Assembly: GCA_023436925.1 (NCBI GenBank)
Contig: JAEZHJ010000078.1
Span: forward strand, 1 to 12,823
Length of the DNA stretch: 12,823 nucleotides
Origin: Actinomycetes bacterium
GTDB lineage: Bacteria; Actinomycetota; Actinomycetes; Propionibacteriales; Propionibacteriaceae
Reading direction: 5' to 3'
Shown: in pieces, positions 12,805-12,823 of the stretch
Layout of the letters: each line of letters opens with the position of its first letter
Numbering within the stretch: position 1 is the first letter of the stretch
The notes under the pieces: generated by a model
What the model was told of the DNA's origin: nothing
Databases searched by the model: none
Seen by the model: the letters and a program-made list of their open reading frames with translations, nothing else
Position numbers and translations under genes: made by a program

Positions 12805-12823
12805 GAGTCCTCCGGGTCGAAGC

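Overview
The window is G+C-rich DNA with strong third-position G/C bias and Shine-Dalgarno-type starts. It carries several families typical of Actinomycetota: a DUF6328 membrane protein, a SigB/SigF-type sigma factor, a GPGG-motif small membrane protein, an SH3b/M15-like wall protein and a DUF1025 zincin. A free-living actinobacterium, perhaps of the Propionibacteriales, is the best guess; the species cannot be named from sequence alone.

Left part (1-2000), stress block. A truncated DUF6328 membrane protein gene runs leftward off the window. After a 374-bp hairpin-rich intergenic region come a group-3 sigma factor gene, a CsbD-like gene and a 47-residue GPGG-motif membrane protein gene, all rightward. 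A near-ideal SigB/SigF-type promoter (GTTT-N15-GGGTAC) lies between the sigma gene and csbD, inside what looks like the sigma gene's own terminator hairpin. This sigma factor, or a relative, probably drives the two small genes.

Middle part (2000-5200), housekeeping and envelope genes. tRNA-Glu(UUC) is on the minus strand, followed by a leftward gene for a membrane-anchored wall protein with four SH3b repeats and a C-terminal M15-like metallopeptidase domain. A GTNAC-type repeat resembling an MtrA box lies upstream of it. Then come a small HExxH zincin and, convergent to it, a 233-residue protein that I read as an N-terminal membrane anchor plus a free-standing GroEL-type apical domain. This last protein is the most unusual item in the window. 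The two convergent genes are separated by a hairpin and a 30-bp imperfect direct repeat. tRNA-Lys(UUU) follows.

Right part (5190-12823), sugar uptake and catabolism locus. A ROK-family repressor is divergent from an operon encoding a ROK sugar kinase, a CUT2 (ribose/xylose-type) permease, a lipoprotein sugar-binding protein, a tandem-domain RbsA-type ATPase and a cytoplasmic TIM-barrel protein with a CxC..C motif. A FrcK-like P-loop kinase converges on the operon and shares a CTAG stop-codon overlap with it. Related TTTGRTTGCGG-containing sites flank the repressor start and sit inside the operon promoter, so they are candidate ROK operators. The locus reads as a complete import, phosphorylation and cleavage module for an unidentified sugar or glycoside. 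The TIM-barrel enzyme and the substrate are the open questions.
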